Assembly (NCBI RefSeq): GCF_002753895.1
Contig: NZ_NJER01000001.1
Coordinates: forward strand, 434,001-498,000
Reading direction: 5' to 3'
Length of the DNA: 64,000 nucleotides
Origin: Halobacteriovorax sp. JY17
GTDB lineage: Bacteria; Bdellovibrionota; Bacteriovoracia; Bacteriovoracales; Bacteriovoracaceae
Shown here: in pieces, positions 45,522 to 54,270 of the stretch
Layout: the number at the start of each line of letters is the position of its first letter
How positions within the stretch are numbered: the first letter of the stretch is position 1
Made by a program: the position numbers and the translations under genes
The notes under the pieces: model-generated
The model's database searches: none
The model's input: only the letters and a program-made list of their open reading frames with translations
What the model was told of the DNA's origin: nothing

Positions 45522-45802
45522 AAGCAGTTCCAGTAAATAAGTTTATATACTTCTATTCTACGAACTTTAAGAATTTTATCCAATGGGAAATATCGGATTA
45601 TTCAGCAGTTAGCAGATAGTTTTATATAATTACAGTAGTTTAGAGTCATGTTCTTAGGCCACTCATTATGAAAAATTCTAAAAATGCTAGCCTTGAGAAG
45701 TTGGCAGCGTTATGGAGCAGATAGTGGCAAAGTGAGTTATATTTTTACTTTTTCCAATTACAATATAAACTAATGGAAATTATATTAAAGTTTGGAGTTT
45801 AT

Positions 45803-46201
45803 ATGAAAGTCTTATTTGTTTTACTTATCTCATTTTCCGCTATGGCCGTTGATTGTGGCAAAGAAATAGAGAAGCTCTGTGCAAATAATAAGAGCGACTT
45901 TGGAAAGTGTGTAAAAGAGAAAATGTCTGAACTTCCTGCTCAGTGTAGAACTGAAGTAAGTGGCTTTGCAAATATGGCACAAGATCTTGGTAACGGCTGT
46001 ATGGATGATTTGATGAAGTTCTGTCCAATCAATATGGGAGAGGTTAATGAATCTCTTGAGACAGCATCTTTAAAGCAAGCAGAATGCTTGAAGAAGAATA
46101 AGAGCAAATTCTCAGCAAAGTGTAATGCTGTTTTAAATAAACTCTCAAATGCTCTGGGTGGAAGTATTGAAGAAGGCGCGTCTTTAAAGAAGATTCGCTA
46201 A
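45803..46201 (+). CDS. Secreted Cys-rich (GLG1/Cys_rich_FGFR-like) protein
   Basis: 132 residues from the ATG at 45803, chosen because TTGGAG lies about 6 bases upstream; the frame is open back to 45773. Signal peptide MKVLFVLLISFSAMA. The mature protein has repeated Cys units of the GLG1/Cys_rich_FGFR type: DCGKEIEKLCANN, KCVKEKMSELPAQC, GCMDDLMKFCP, ECLKKNKSKFSAKC. Two disulphide-rich repeats are likely in the periplasm. The function of such bacterial copies is unknown. The 281-bp gap before it holds no clear gene. Confidence 0.75.
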   Translation: MKVLFVLLISFSAMAVDCGKEIEKLCANNKSDFGKCVKEKMSELPAQCRTEVSGFANMAQDLGNGCMDDLMKFCPINMGEVNESLETASLKQAECLKKNKSKFSAKCNAVLNKLSNALGGSIEEGASLKKIR

Positions 46202-46212
46202 TTTTATTTTAC

Positions 46213-46554
46213 CTATAAGTAACGAAGAAATTGATTCTGTTTATCGACTAGGATGCACTTCGGCTCTATTGGCTTATCGCTAAATTGAAATCCAATGATA
46301 ATGACTTCTTCACCTTTTTTGATGAGGTGAGCGGCTGCTCCGTTAATACAAATTTCTCCAGAGCGTGGTGTTCCTTTTATAACGTAAGTTTCTAGGCGTG
46401 CGCCTGATGTATTGGAGACAATGAGAACTTTCTGACCAGGCCATAAGTCTATCTTCTCTAGAAGGTCTGAGTCGATAGTAACACTACCAACATAAGAGAT
46501 ATCTGCTTCAGTGATAATGGCCTTATGAATTTTAGATTGCAGTAATTCCCGCAT
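46213..46554 (-). CDS. panD: Aspartate 1-decarboxylase
   Basis: 113 residues. It makes beta-alanine for pantothenate and CoA from L-aspartate, using a pyruvoyl group created by self-cleavage. The cleavage site is G23-S24 in ISYVGSVTID. Other family landmarks are LLQSKIHKAIITEAD at the start, ETYVIKGTPRSGEICINGAAAHLIKKGEEVIIIGF. Short at the C-terminus compared with E. coli PanD (126) but complete in fold. Convergent with the Cys-rich gene (11-bp gap). Confidence 0.96.
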   Translation of the reverse strand: MRELLQSKIHKAIITEADISYVGSVTIDSDLLEKIDLWPGQKVLIVSNTSGARLETYVIKGTPRSGEICINGAAAHLIKKGEEVIIIGFQFSDKPIEPKCILVDKQNQFLRYL

Positions 46555-46693
46555 TTTCTCTCCACTTAAAGTCTTCTATCGAAAACCCATTGAGTTTTAA
46601 TACTTTTGAGACAATCTTCCAAGATTTTTTTGAGAATTTGTTAAAATTTTCAAGGCCTTATGTGAGACAAGACCTTGAAATCTTAATTTTTAG

Positions 46694-47890
46694 TTAAAGA
46701 AGTTCGCTTGAATCTGTTATTCCTAAGAAGTAGAGAATACTAGTCATTGGACCATGACTCATATGCTGCTCAGCTTCTTTTCTCACCACTTCTTTGGCGT
46801 GAAAGGCGATCCCAAGTCCTGCTGTTGCGAGCATTGGAAGATCGTTGGCCCCGTCTCCAATGGCCACCACTTGTTCAAGAGAGATATTCTCTTGTTGAGC
46901 AATGAGTTTTACTAAGAGGGCCTTTTGTTCGGCGTTGATTATTGTTCCAAGGACCTTACCAGTAAGTTTTCCGCCGACTATTTCAAGCTCGTTAGCAAAG
47001 GCGTAGTCGAGGCCTAGTTTTTCTTTTAAAGCATTGGCAAAGAAAGTAAATCCACCTGAAATGACGGCGACTTTATAACCTAGCATTTTTATGGTGTGGA
47101 TGAAATCTTCTACACCCTGTGTGAGAGGAAGCTTGTCTAGTATATCTTGCATCTTTGAAGCTTCAAGACCTTCAAGCTTTGAAACTCTTTGAATTAAGCT
47201 TTCGTTGAAATTTATTTCCCCGTTCATGGCGGCTTCAGTAATCTCTCTTACTTCTTCACCAACTCCACAGGCGTCCGCGAGCTCGTCGATAACTTCGGTT
47301 TGAATAAGAGTTGAATCCATATCAAAGACGATGAGTCTCTTACTTCTTCTAAAGATATCATCTTTTAAGAAGGCCACATCGACTTTATGTCCATTAGAAG
47401 TTTTTAGAAGCTCTGCTTTCACTCCTTGGTAGTTAAGACCTACTGGAACCTGCGTTGAAATTTCAAGGGACTTAAATGCGTTTGGAGAAACTTTATCGAT
47501 ACGCTTAATATTTATTCCGTGTCCAGAAAGAATAGTTGCGATATCACACATGAAAGCCGCGCTAATTGGCTCAACACTAACGCAATTTAAAATAAATTTC
47601 TCAGTCTTATCTGACTTAGATTTAGGCTCAACAACTTTATAGTCGAGAGTGAGATTTAAATTATTGGCAGCAAAGAGAAGATCTTTTAAGACGTGGTCGT
47701 GTTCGTTATTTTCTTCACTAATATTAATAACAAAACTAAGAGACAGCAGTCCGTGTGTAACTGATTGACCCATATCTAGGAGAGAGTTATTAGTTGCTTT
47801 GATAATACTCATTAGCTCAGAGGTAATCCCAGGATGATCGGGACCGCTGACTTTGATTAGGACATCTTTTCCATTTAATTTCTGTGGCAT
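46694..47890 (-). CDS. serB: Phosphoserine phosphatase with N-terminal ACT domains
   Basis: 398 residues. Two ACT-type regulatory domains occupy about 1-175 (VLIKVSGPDHPGITSELMSII and FILNCVSVEPISAAFMCDIATILSGHGINIKRI). The HAD phosphatase domain follows with D190 and D192 in VFDMDSTLIQTEVIDELA, SGGFTFFA and AIGDGANDLPMLATAGLGIAFHAK. It completes serine biosynthesis from 3-phosphoserine. Its ATG overlaps the stop of pgsA by one base, so the two are translationally coupled. Confidence 0.96.
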   Translation of the reverse strand: MPQKLNGKDVLIKVSGPDHPGITSELMSIIKATNNSLLDMGQSVTHGLLSLSFVINISEENNEHDHVLKDLLFAANNLNLTLDYKVVEPKSKSDKTEKFILNCVSVEPISAAFMCDIATILSGHGINIKRIDKVSPNAFKSLEISTQVPVGLNYQGVKAELLKTSNGHKVDVAFLKDDIFRRSKRLIVFDMDSTLIQTEVIDELADACGVGEEVREITEAAMNGEINFNESLIQRVSKLEGLEASKMQDILDKLPLTQGVEDFIHTIKMLGYKVAVISGGFTFFANALKEKLGLDYAFANELEIVGGKLTGKVLGTIINAEQKALLVKLIAQQENISLEQVVAIGDGANDLPMLATAGLGIAFHAKEVVRKEAEQHMSHGPMTSILYFLGITDSSELL

Positions 47891-48573
47891 TATTCTTCCT
47901 TTGGCAAACCCTGAAATGCTTCGGCTTCTTTGGCGCTTAACTTTTCTTTTGTCTTTAAGGCCTTCGCTTCATTTCTGGCGTTCTTTAATTTCTTCATTGT
48001 ATTAAACGAGTAAAAACAAGCTGAGTAAAGAGAGAGAATGGAGGCAATGTAAATAAAAGCCGTTCCAAGCTCTGGAAAGGGAATTCCAAAAGGATAGTCA
48101 TAGGCAAAGAGCATCGGAATGGAAACCATTTGTAGTGCAGTCTTCCATTTTCCTGAATTATCAACAGGGACCTTGAAACCTTTTTCCATGGCGAGTAGCC
48201 TAAGAGCAGTGATGTAGATTTCTCTTAGAACAAGAATGATCACCAGAAGGGCAGGCATTCTTCCAAGGGCCTGTAAAAGAATGAGTGAGCTCACCACGAG
48301 AAATTTATCAGCAATAGGATCTAGAAAAGATCCAAAGACGGTAACGATTCCACGTTTTCTGGCAATATGGCCATCAAAGAAATCAGTAATCGAGGCCGCG
48401 ACGAATATCCATGCAGCGAAATATCCCAAGTGATAGTGATACCCTCTGAAAGCTTCAATATCTGTTGTGATAAGAAGTATTGAAGTGACAATAAGTGGGA
48501 TGAGGAGAACTCTAAAAATAGTTAATCTATTTGGTAGGTTATCAATATCCCATTCTGTATTATTTGAGTCCAT
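47890..48573 (-). CDS. pgsA: CDP-diacylglycerol--glycerol-3-phosphate phosphatidyltransferase
   Basis: 227 residues with several membrane spans. The CDP-alcohol phosphotransferase signature is present: D67-G-x2-A-R...G81-x3-D85-x3-D89 in DGHIARKRGIVTVFGSFLDPIADK. It makes phosphatidylglycerol-phosphate for phospholipid synthesis in the inner membrane. A basic, Lys/Glu-rich C-terminal tail (about 30 residues after the last span) is longer than usual. In an operon with serB. Confidence 0.93.
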   Translation of the reverse strand: MDSNNTEWDIDNLPNRLTIFRVLLIPLIVTSILLITTDIEAFRGYHYHLGYFAAWIFVAASITDFFDGHIARKRGIVTVFGSFLDPIADKFLVVSSLILLQALGRMPALLVIILVLREIYITALRLLAMEKGFKVPVDNSGKWKTALQMVSIPMLFAYDYPFGIPFPELGTAFIYIASILSLYSACFYSFNTMKKLKNARNEAKALKTKEKLSAKEAEAFQGLPKEE

Positions 48574-48752
48574 AAAAGACGTCCTTAAACTTTAGTTTTA
48601 CTTGATTATGCGCCTAGTATTTAGATATTTAAACCAGAAATATCCTTTTTTTCGATAATAATTACGCTTATCTCTGACTAAGGGCGATGTTTTCCACCTT
48701 ATAAAAATAATTAGAGCGAGATAGAATTATTTGTGTATATGAAGGAGAATTC

Positions 48753-49475
48753 ATGGATAGACATTTAAACCTAATTAAAACGGATTTTGAGCAAACAGAA
48801 AAGAGGATCTTTCCAAGATTTCCTTTTAATTACCTAACTTTTAAAAATTCTGGTAATGAACAATTTGTGTTTGAAATTAAAGATATTTCTTTTACTGGAA
48901 TGCAGCTCTCTCTTAAAGATGGTGGCCATTCTTTTACTTCTGATTCTGATATCAGCGGAATTCTTCACTGGCAAAAGGCTTCGCTGGAAGCTACGGGAAA
49001 AGTTAAGTGGGTAAGTGGGAAGAGAATCGGTGTTGAGTTTCATGTAGATGATTCTTTTGATTCTAGAGTTAGGGAATTTCTCTCCATAGATAATATGATC
49101 GATAGTCTTCGTCCAATTCACGAATTTTCTGCGGGTGTAGAGATGCCTGCTAATTTGAAATATTGGCTTCGCGCAGATGGACCATTTGAAGTATTCGTAT
49201 GGAGGCATAATGACGGAGAACTTGCTCGCTTTCAATTTCTTATGATGGAGAGATTTGTTGAGTGGGAAGATGGTGTTGGTGTGAAAACTGGCCGAATTCT
49301 TAGTAAGAGAGACCTAGATACTCCACTCTTTACTGAGGATGAACTTGTTTTTAGTGTGGATGAGGGTGTTAATAGTGACGCAATTAATTTTGCTCAAGAT
49401 ATTTTAGATAATATTGGGCCTGAGTTTCTCCCTGAAGAAGCGAGAGACTTTCTTAAAATGAAATTAAATTCTTAA
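48753..49475 (+). CDS. PilZ-domain protein
   Basis: 240 residues. The N-terminal PilZ domain (about 15-115) has EKRIFPRFPFNYLTF, DISFTGMQLSL and GKVKWVSGKRIGVEFH, the RxxxR and D/NxSxxG c-di-GMP-binding pattern. The C-terminal half is an unrecognised domain (about 120-240). An AAGGAG site 6-11 bases before the ATG supports the start. It probably responds to cyclic di-GMP, controlling motility, attachment or predation-like behaviour in this lineage (inference). Confidence 0.88.
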   Translation: MDRHLNLIKTDFEQTEKRIFPRFPFNYLTFKNSGNEQFVFEIKDISFTGMQLSLKDGGHSFTSDSDISGILHWQKASLEATGKVKWVSGKRIGVEFHVDDSFDSRVREFLSIDNMIDSLRPIHEFSAGVEMPANLKYWLRADGPFEVFVWRHNDGELARFQFLMMERFVEWEDGVGVKTGRILSKRDLDTPLFTEDELVFSVDEGVNSDAINFAQDILDNIGPEFLPEEARDFLKMKLNS

Positions 49476-49500
49476 GTCATTTAATAGGAGTACCGCGTGA

Positions 49501-51300
49501 TTAATCATTCGGTATCTCCTCTAATTTTTCGTCAATAACTTCCACTATCTCTTCATCTTCTATGAGTAAGCTGCGCTTAAAATTTTCAAGTTGATATTGA
49601 TGGACGAGATATTTTCCACTTCTTGAATCAATAATTTCGTAACGAGTTAAAGAATTGACTTCAAATTTATCTTGTAAATTGCGAATGGTCTGAACTTTAT
49701 TTGTCTCTAAGTCGATTACTTTAAGTTGATTTTCTTTACTGTAATTGTGAAGCGTTACTAAAACTTTTCTCTTATCTGCATGAAGATATTTAATCTTCAT
49801 TGGAGCTTCATCAATATGAAAACTTTCTTTCTTCATTTGATCTTTAGAGTCGTAGATATCTATTGTGACTCTCTTGTCTAGGGTGGCCTTTACGCTGACT
49901 AAGTAATCTCCTGTTATAGATGCAAAACCTGTTCGCCGAGTTTCTGAAGTGAGCATATAGAGATTTGAAATATAGTCATTAAGTTGACTTTGATTTGGAT
50001 ATTTATCAATGAGTAAACTTTTAGATTTTAGGTCTACAACTCTTAGTTCTGCCTCGGCCCAGCTCTTCTTGCAAAGATAGGCAATGGACTCGTTGAAGAG
50101 TATTGCGTCGCTAATACCTGCTTGGAAGCCATTCCAATTTGGTTCTGAGCGATTTGTTAAAGGGCCTATGCTTATTCCCGATTTTAACTCAAGACCTTTC
50201 TTTAAATAAACTTCTTCACCTCTATCTCCACAAGCTAATGTGACTAAGGTATCTTCCTCTAGTACTCTAGGCCCTTTTGTTAGATCGACTTGGTTCTCTT
50301 GGAGTAAGTATTGCTTTTCTTCAATCTCGTCTTGGATTTTTCTTTGTTCGTCTTTATTTAAACGAAGGGCCCTTCTGTGGCTGATTGGGTGGCGAGAATT
50401 TTGAGCTAAGGTTGTTGATATCTCGAGTTGAAGAGTAGAGTAGTTTCTCTGTTGCTCATCTGTAGGATTGTAAGTACTCCCTTGGAGAGAGCGACTTGTA
50501 ACGGCTTCAAGAACTTCCGTTAACTTTTCAATAATTTCATCGAGTGGGAGTGTTCCTAGGCGCTGTAATAATCCTTTTAGGTTTTCAGGGTCTGATGGGA
50601 ACTCTGACAATATCCAATTAAAAAACTTCTCAGAGACCGTAAGTATTCTTTCATTTCTCTGCTCTATTGCTGCTTCTGAATAATTTAATTTCAATTCACT
50701 TAAGTTGAATCGCTCTTCTAAGGTTCTCATTGAAGTGACTCTAATTTTACTAGACAGAAACTCCTCTGCTTCCTTAGTTGTTAAGTAAATCGCATTATTT
50801 TCTATGCTCTCCTGAGTATTAAGGTAGTTCTTAGGAAGTTCAAAGAATAATTTATCCCAATCTTTTACACTTGGAGTATTGTAGCTATCTTCATTTTCAT
50901 CTTGAGATAGAACACCTGGATCTAATAGAAGAAATATATCTTTCTTTGATAGGTAATTCTCAGAATTAATCTTGAGTAAGACCTTCGCTTGATATGGGTA
51001 GATCTTTCTTCTTTCTTTGTTTTGAATAATAACTTCTACAGACTCTTTCTCACCGTATGGAGTGATACATGCTTTATTTAATTGCTCATTGTGTTGCCAC
51101 TTGAGATGACTCTTTATTAGAGGAGATCCCATGAAGTTTGTAAGCTCCATTCTAAAGTCGTAATTAAAAGACATGCTATCTTCTACTCGGTCCATGAAGT
51201 CCAAGCAAGATAGCGTTTTTACCTGACCAGAGTCCGAAAAGCTAAAACCCATTGAGTTAAAGCAGGAGAGCACTAAGAATATTGTGATTAAATTTTTCAT
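49501..51300 (-). CDS. Large exported protein of unknown function
   Basis: 599 residues with a signal peptide (ITIFLVLSCFNSMGFSF). The N-terminal half is mixed and helical, the C-terminal ~250 residues have repeated beta-strand patterns (YLVSVKATLDKRVTIDIYDSKDQ, KIKYLHADKRKVLVTLHNYSKENQLKVIDLETNKV) that resemble a beta-propeller. No catalytic motif was seen. Periplasmic or secreted. A 25-bp gap separates its stop from the PilZ gene stop. Confidence 0.65.
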   Translation of the reverse strand: MKNLITIFLVLSCFNSMGFSFSDSGQVKTLSCLDFMDRVEDSMSFNYDFRMELTNFMGSPLIKSHLKWQHNEQLNKACITPYGEKESVEVIIQNKERRKIYPYQAKVLLKINSENYLSKKDIFLLLDPGVLSQDENEDSYNTPSVKDWDKLFFELPKNYLNTQESIENNAIYLTTKEAEEFLSSKIRVTSMRTLEERFNLSELKLNYSEAAIEQRNERILTVSEKFFNWILSEFPSDPENLKGLLQRLGTLPLDEIIEKLTEVLEAVTSRSLQGSTYNPTDEQQRNYSTLQLEISTTLAQNSRHPISHRRALRLNKDEQRKIQDEIEEKQYLLQENQVDLTKGPRVLEEDTLVTLACGDRGEEVYLKKGLELKSGISIGPLTNRSEPNWNGFQAGISDAILFNESIAYLCKKSWAEAELRVVDLKSKSLLIDKYPNQSQLNDYISNLYMLTSETRRTGFASITGDYLVSVKATLDKRVTIDIYDSKDQMKKESFHIDEAPMKIKYLHADKRKVLVTLHNYSKENQLKVIDLETNKVQTIRNLQDKFEVNSLTRYEIIDSRSGKYLVHQYQLENFKRSLLIEDEEIVEVIDEKLEEIPND

Positions 51301-51470
51301 AAGCTAAAAATAGCAGATAATCGAAGCGTTATTAGGAGACTATGGAATAAATTTAAGGAGTGTCATTATTTTATACACTTTACTTTTTGGTGGCTTGTGC
51401 GCGGCGTCTTGGAAAGCTCTTATAATCTGCACACAAAATCTTTTCAGTTGATGTTAAAAATCTTATACTT

Positions 51471-51510
51471 CTAATAATATCTATTATTTAAACTAATAAT
51501 TTATTATTAG
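51471..51510. promoter_or_regulatory. Tandem palindromes in the glpX leader
   Basis: CTAATAAT-TT-ATTATTAG (51493-51510) is a perfect dyad, preceded by a partial copy (CTAATAATAT...ATTATT, 51471-51488). It ends where the AGAGGAG ribosome-binding site of glpX begins. A perfect TATAAT box lies upstream at 51421. This could be an operator or a leader hairpin. Confidence 0.4.
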
Positions 51511-51524
51511 AGGAGCTCATAGGC

Positions 51525-52478
51525 ATGAACAGAAATTTAGCGCTTGAATTTGTAAGAGTAACGGAAATGGCAGCAATCGCATCGGCAAGATGGATGGGTC
51601 GTGGAGACGAGAAAGCTGCAGATCAAGCGGCAGTAGATGCTATGAGACAAATGCTAGATTCTGTAGAATGTCGTGCAACTGTTGTTATTGGAGAGGGTGA
51701 GAGAGACGAAGCTCCTATGCTTTATATCGGTGAAAAAGTTGGTTCTGGAAATGGACCAGAGCTCGATATTGCTCTTGATCCACTAGAGGGAACAACTGTT
51801 TGTGCTACAGGTGGTTATAACTCTATTTCAGTTATGGCCATTGCTGAGAAAGGGAAGTTTTTAAATGCTCCCGATACTTATATGAAGAAGATTGCTGTAG
51901 GTAGGGAAGGAAGAGGAATCGTTGATATTAACGAGACTGCGACTGAGAACTTAAAGAGATTAGCGGAAGCTAAGAAGTGTCGTATCCAAGATTTAACAGC
52001 AGTTATACTTGATAGAGAAAGACATTATGACCTAATTGAAGAAGTGAGAACAACTGGAGCTCGTATACAGTTAATCGGAGACGGTGATGTCGCCGCTTCA
52101 ATTGCTTGTTGTAATCCAAACTCAGGAAACGATATCTTATTTGGAACAGGTGGAGCGCCAGAAGGTGTTATTTCTGCTGCAGCACTAAGATGCATGGGGG
52201 GAGAGTTCCAAGGTATCCTGCAACCAAGAAATGAAGAAGAAATTCTTAGAGCGAAAGCAATGGGAGTTGATGATATTAATAAAGTATTCTCAATTGAAGA
52301 ACTTGCAAGTGGGCACGTAATGTTCGTAGCAACAGGTGTGACTACAGGAAATTTCCTAGATGGTGTACAATTTACTCCATGGGGAGCAAGAACTCATTCA
52401 ATCGTAATGAGAAGTAAGTCAGGGACTATTAGAAATATCTCTGCAGAGCACCACTTTGATACTAAACCGCGCTATTAA
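51525..52478 (+). CDS. glpX: Fructose-1,6-bisphosphatase, class II (GlpX)
   Basis: 317 residues, normal GlpX length. It hydrolyses fructose-1,6-bisphosphate to fructose-6-phosphate in gluconeogenesis, using Mn2+ or Mg2+. Family marks are ASARWMGRGDEKAADQAAVDAM, VVIGEGERDEAPMLYIGE and ALDPLEGTTVCATGG, followed by GDGDVAASI and GTGGAPEGVISAAAL. AGAGGAG upstream is about 12 bases from the ATG, slightly far. It is followed by two small genes and the YggS-type gene in close order. Confidence 0.97.
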   Translation: MNRNLALEFVRVTEMAAIASARWMGRGDEKAADQAAVDAMRQMLDSVECRATVVIGEGERDEAPMLYIGEKVGSGNGPELDIALDPLEGTTVCATGGYNSISVMAIAEKGKFLNAPDTYMKKIAVGREGRGIVDINETATENLKRLAEAKKCRIQDLTAVILDRERHYDLIEEVRTTGARIQLIGDGDVAASIACCNPNSGNDILFGTGGAPEGVISAAALRCMGGEFQGILQPRNEEEILRAKAMGVDDINKVFSIEELASGHVMFVATGVTTGNFLDGVQFTPWGARTHSIVMRSKSGTIRNISAEHHFDTKPRY

Positions 52479-52491
52479 TAAAGGATGATCA

Positions 52492-52917
52492 ATGGCAAGT
52501 GTAAGTCGTACAGAAACTTTTGATGTTGAAATTGAAAAACTCTACAGTGTAATCGTAGATTATAATTCATACCCTGATTTTGTAGACGGTGTGAGTAGTA
52601 TAAAAGTTCTAGAGCAAACAGATGCCGGGGCTAGAGTAGAGTATGGATTAAATCTTATTAAGAAATTTAAATATATTTTAAACCTTACTCATCAGAGTCC
52701 TACTTCAGTTTCATGGGAATTTGAAAGTGGTGATCTCTTTAAAAAGAATAATGGTTCGTGGGAATTAGTTGACCTTGGAAATGGACAAACTGAAGTGACA
52801 TATTCTTTAGATGTTGATGTTAAAGGTTTTGTTCCAAAATCTATTATTAGTAAACTCACAGATAGCTCACTTCCTGCGATGATGAAGTCGTATAGAGAAA
52901 GAGCAGCGTCTAACTAA
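52492..52917 (+). CDS. RatA/COQ10-family (SRPBCC) protein
   Basis: 141 residues with a START-like (SRPBCC) lipid-binding fold: SVSRTETFDVEIEKLYSVIVDYNSYPDFVDGVSSIKVLEQ, then WEFESGDLFKKNNGSWELVDLGNGQTEVTYSLDVD and a final helix VPKSIISKLTDSSLPAMMKSYRERA. In other bacteria this family is called RatA or ubiquinone-binding COQ10-like. A toxin role is doubtful here because no RatB-type partner is adjacent. Closely spaced to the next gene (11 bases). Confidence 0.85.
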   Translation: MASVSRTETFDVEIEKLYSVIVDYNSYPDFVDGVSSIKVLEQTDAGARVEYGLNLIKKFKYILNLTHQSPTSVSWEFESGDLFKKNNGSWELVDLGNGQTEVTYSLDVDVKGFVPKSIISKLTDSSLPAMMKSYRERAASN

Positions 52918-52928
52918 GAGAGGTAATT

Positions 52929-53255
52929 ATGTCTTCAAAGAATGAAAAAGATTCTCCTCTAGGTGATGTGATAAAGAAAGTTGTCTCTATTGGTGTTGGG
53001 GCAGCTTTTATGACTGAAGATACGGTAAAGAACCTCTTAGGTGACTTGCCTTTGCCAAAAGATATTATCTCCGGTCTTGTTCAAAACGCGAAGTCAGCAA
53101 AAGAAGATTTTTCAAATTCTGTTCGAGAAGAAATTTCTCAACATTTAAATAAAGTTGATCCAAAGAAAGTGATTGCCGAAGTCCTAGACGGATATGATAT
53201 TGAAGTGAACGCAAAGTTCTCTTTTAAGAAAAAGGCTAAGCAAGAGAATGAATAG
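52929..53255 (+). CDS. Small basic protein of unknown function
   Basis: 108 residues, no signal peptide. A central hydrophobic stretch (VIKKVVSIGVGAAFM) is too weak for a clear membrane span, and the C-terminus is basic (FSFKKKAKQ). The N-terminus is charged and probably flexible. Coupled to its neighbours: 11-base gap from the SRPBCC gene and 8-base overlap with the YggS-type gene. Not recognised as a named family, possibly a phasin-like or envelope-associated helper. Confidence 0.6.
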   Translation: MSSKNEKDSPLGDVIKKVVSIGVGAAFMTEDTVKNLLGDLPLPKDIISGLVQNAKSAKEDFSNSVREEISQHLNKVDPKKVIAEVLDGYDIEVNAKFSFKKKAKQENE

Positions 53256-53970
53256 AGAAGATCTTCTTAGTGCTCGCTTTAAAGAACTCAATACAAAAAT
53301 TCAGACGATTAAAAGTGAAGGTCATGAACCGCGCGTTGTCGCAGTTACAAAGTATAGTCCAGTTGATGATATTTTCATTTCTCATGACTTAGGTCATGAG
53401 GATTTTGGAGAAAATAGAGTTTTGGATCTACAAGAGAAGGCCGAAGAATTCGTTAAGAGAGGGATCTCTGACGTGAATTGGCACTTCATTGGTAATCTTC
53501 AATCTAATAAAATAAATAGGCTCTTAAAAATTCCAAACTTAAAGTATATCCATTCAATCGACTCTTTATCAATTCTGCAGTCGCTCCTTTCAAAGGAAGA
53601 TCAATTTAGAGGAGATAGGCTCGGACTCTTTCTTCAGGTTAATACTTCTGGGGAGAGTGAGAAACAGGGCTTTGCAAATTACGATACCCTGGCCGGTGCT
53701 ATAAATCTCTTTCTTGATGAACACGGCTCTAGAATATATCTAGCAGGACTTATGACCATGGGAAGAATTAGGACCGAAAATATTGAAGAAGATGCAAGAA
53801 AGTGTTTTAAGAAACTTAAGAGATATAAGAAGCGTCTTGAAGATGACTTTGGAGTCTATGATCTGAAGCTCTCTATGGGAATGAGTGGTGATTTTGAAAT
53901 TGCTCTAGAAGAAGGAAGTGACTTTATTAGAGTTGGTTCCGTTCTCTACAAGAGTCATGTGGATGTATAG
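53248..53970 (+). CDS. yggS: YggS-family PLP homeostasis protein
   Basis: 240 residues. TIM-barrel PLP-binding protein of the YggS/PLPBP family: RVVAVTKYSPVDDI with K35 as the PLP lysine, DFGENRVLDLQEKA, WHFIGNLQSNKINRLL, SIDSLSILQSL, LFLQVNTSGESEKQGF, LAGLMTMGR, LSMGMSGDFEIALEEGSDFIRVGSVLY. It helps control pyridoxal phosphate and amino acid balance in the cytosol. Its stop overlaps a GTG of the following short frame by one base. Confidence 0.96.
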   Translation: MNREDLLSARFKELNTKIQTIKSEGHEPRVVAVTKYSPVDDIFISHDLGHEDFGENRVLDLQEKAEEFVKRGISDVNWHFIGNLQSNKINRLLKIPNLKYIHSIDSLSILQSLLSKEDQFRGDRLGLFLQVNTSGESEKQGFANYDTLAGAINLFLDEHGSRIYLAGLMTMGRIRTENIEEDARKCFKKLKRYKKRLEDDFGVYDLKLSMGMSGDFEIALEEGSDFIRVGSVLYKSHVDV

Positions 53971-54134
53971 TGAATTACTTTGACTCGATTCAATATTCTA
54001 AGGAGTCATCGCCTGAAGTGGTAGAGGAATCGGAGTTTATCGAATGCTCGTTTCAAGGATTAGACTTATCGGAAGAGTCGTTGACTAGCTCATTGTTATC
54101 TACAGTATCTAATTATTGGAAGTCTCTCTTCTAA
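53970..54134 (+). CDS. Short pentapeptide-repeat-like frame, coupled to yggS
   Basis: 54 residues from GTG at 53970 (TAGTG overlap with the yggS stop). Acidic and Ser-rich. Residues 22-38 read EFIECSFQGLDLSEESL, which matches three pentapeptide-repeat units of the A(D/N)LXX kind, then the frame stops soon after. This looks like a short or eroded pentapeptide-repeat protein. Real expression is plausible from coupling, but the length makes the call uncertain. Confidence 0.4.
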   Translation: MNYFDSIQYSKESSPEVVEESEFIECSFQGLDLSEESLTSSLLSTVSNYWKSLF

Positions 54135-54270
54135 CTATTCGTATTTACTATAATTCTTGCTATGTAATATCTAACTTACTGGTTTTATAGGTTTGACATG
54201 GGTAGCTATTTCTAGTTACAACAGGGAAATAAAACTACTTTAAAAATTCTAGCAATGCCTGGAGGAAGAG

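Noticed and set aside
45669-45725. 18-codon ATG frame upstream of the Cys-rich gene
   Set aside because: No ribosome-binding site and no coding character.
52492-53255. RatA-type toxin with a possible partner, as a toxin-antitoxin pair
   Set aside because: The second protein does not resemble RatB, and the locus lies in a housekeeping operon with yggS.
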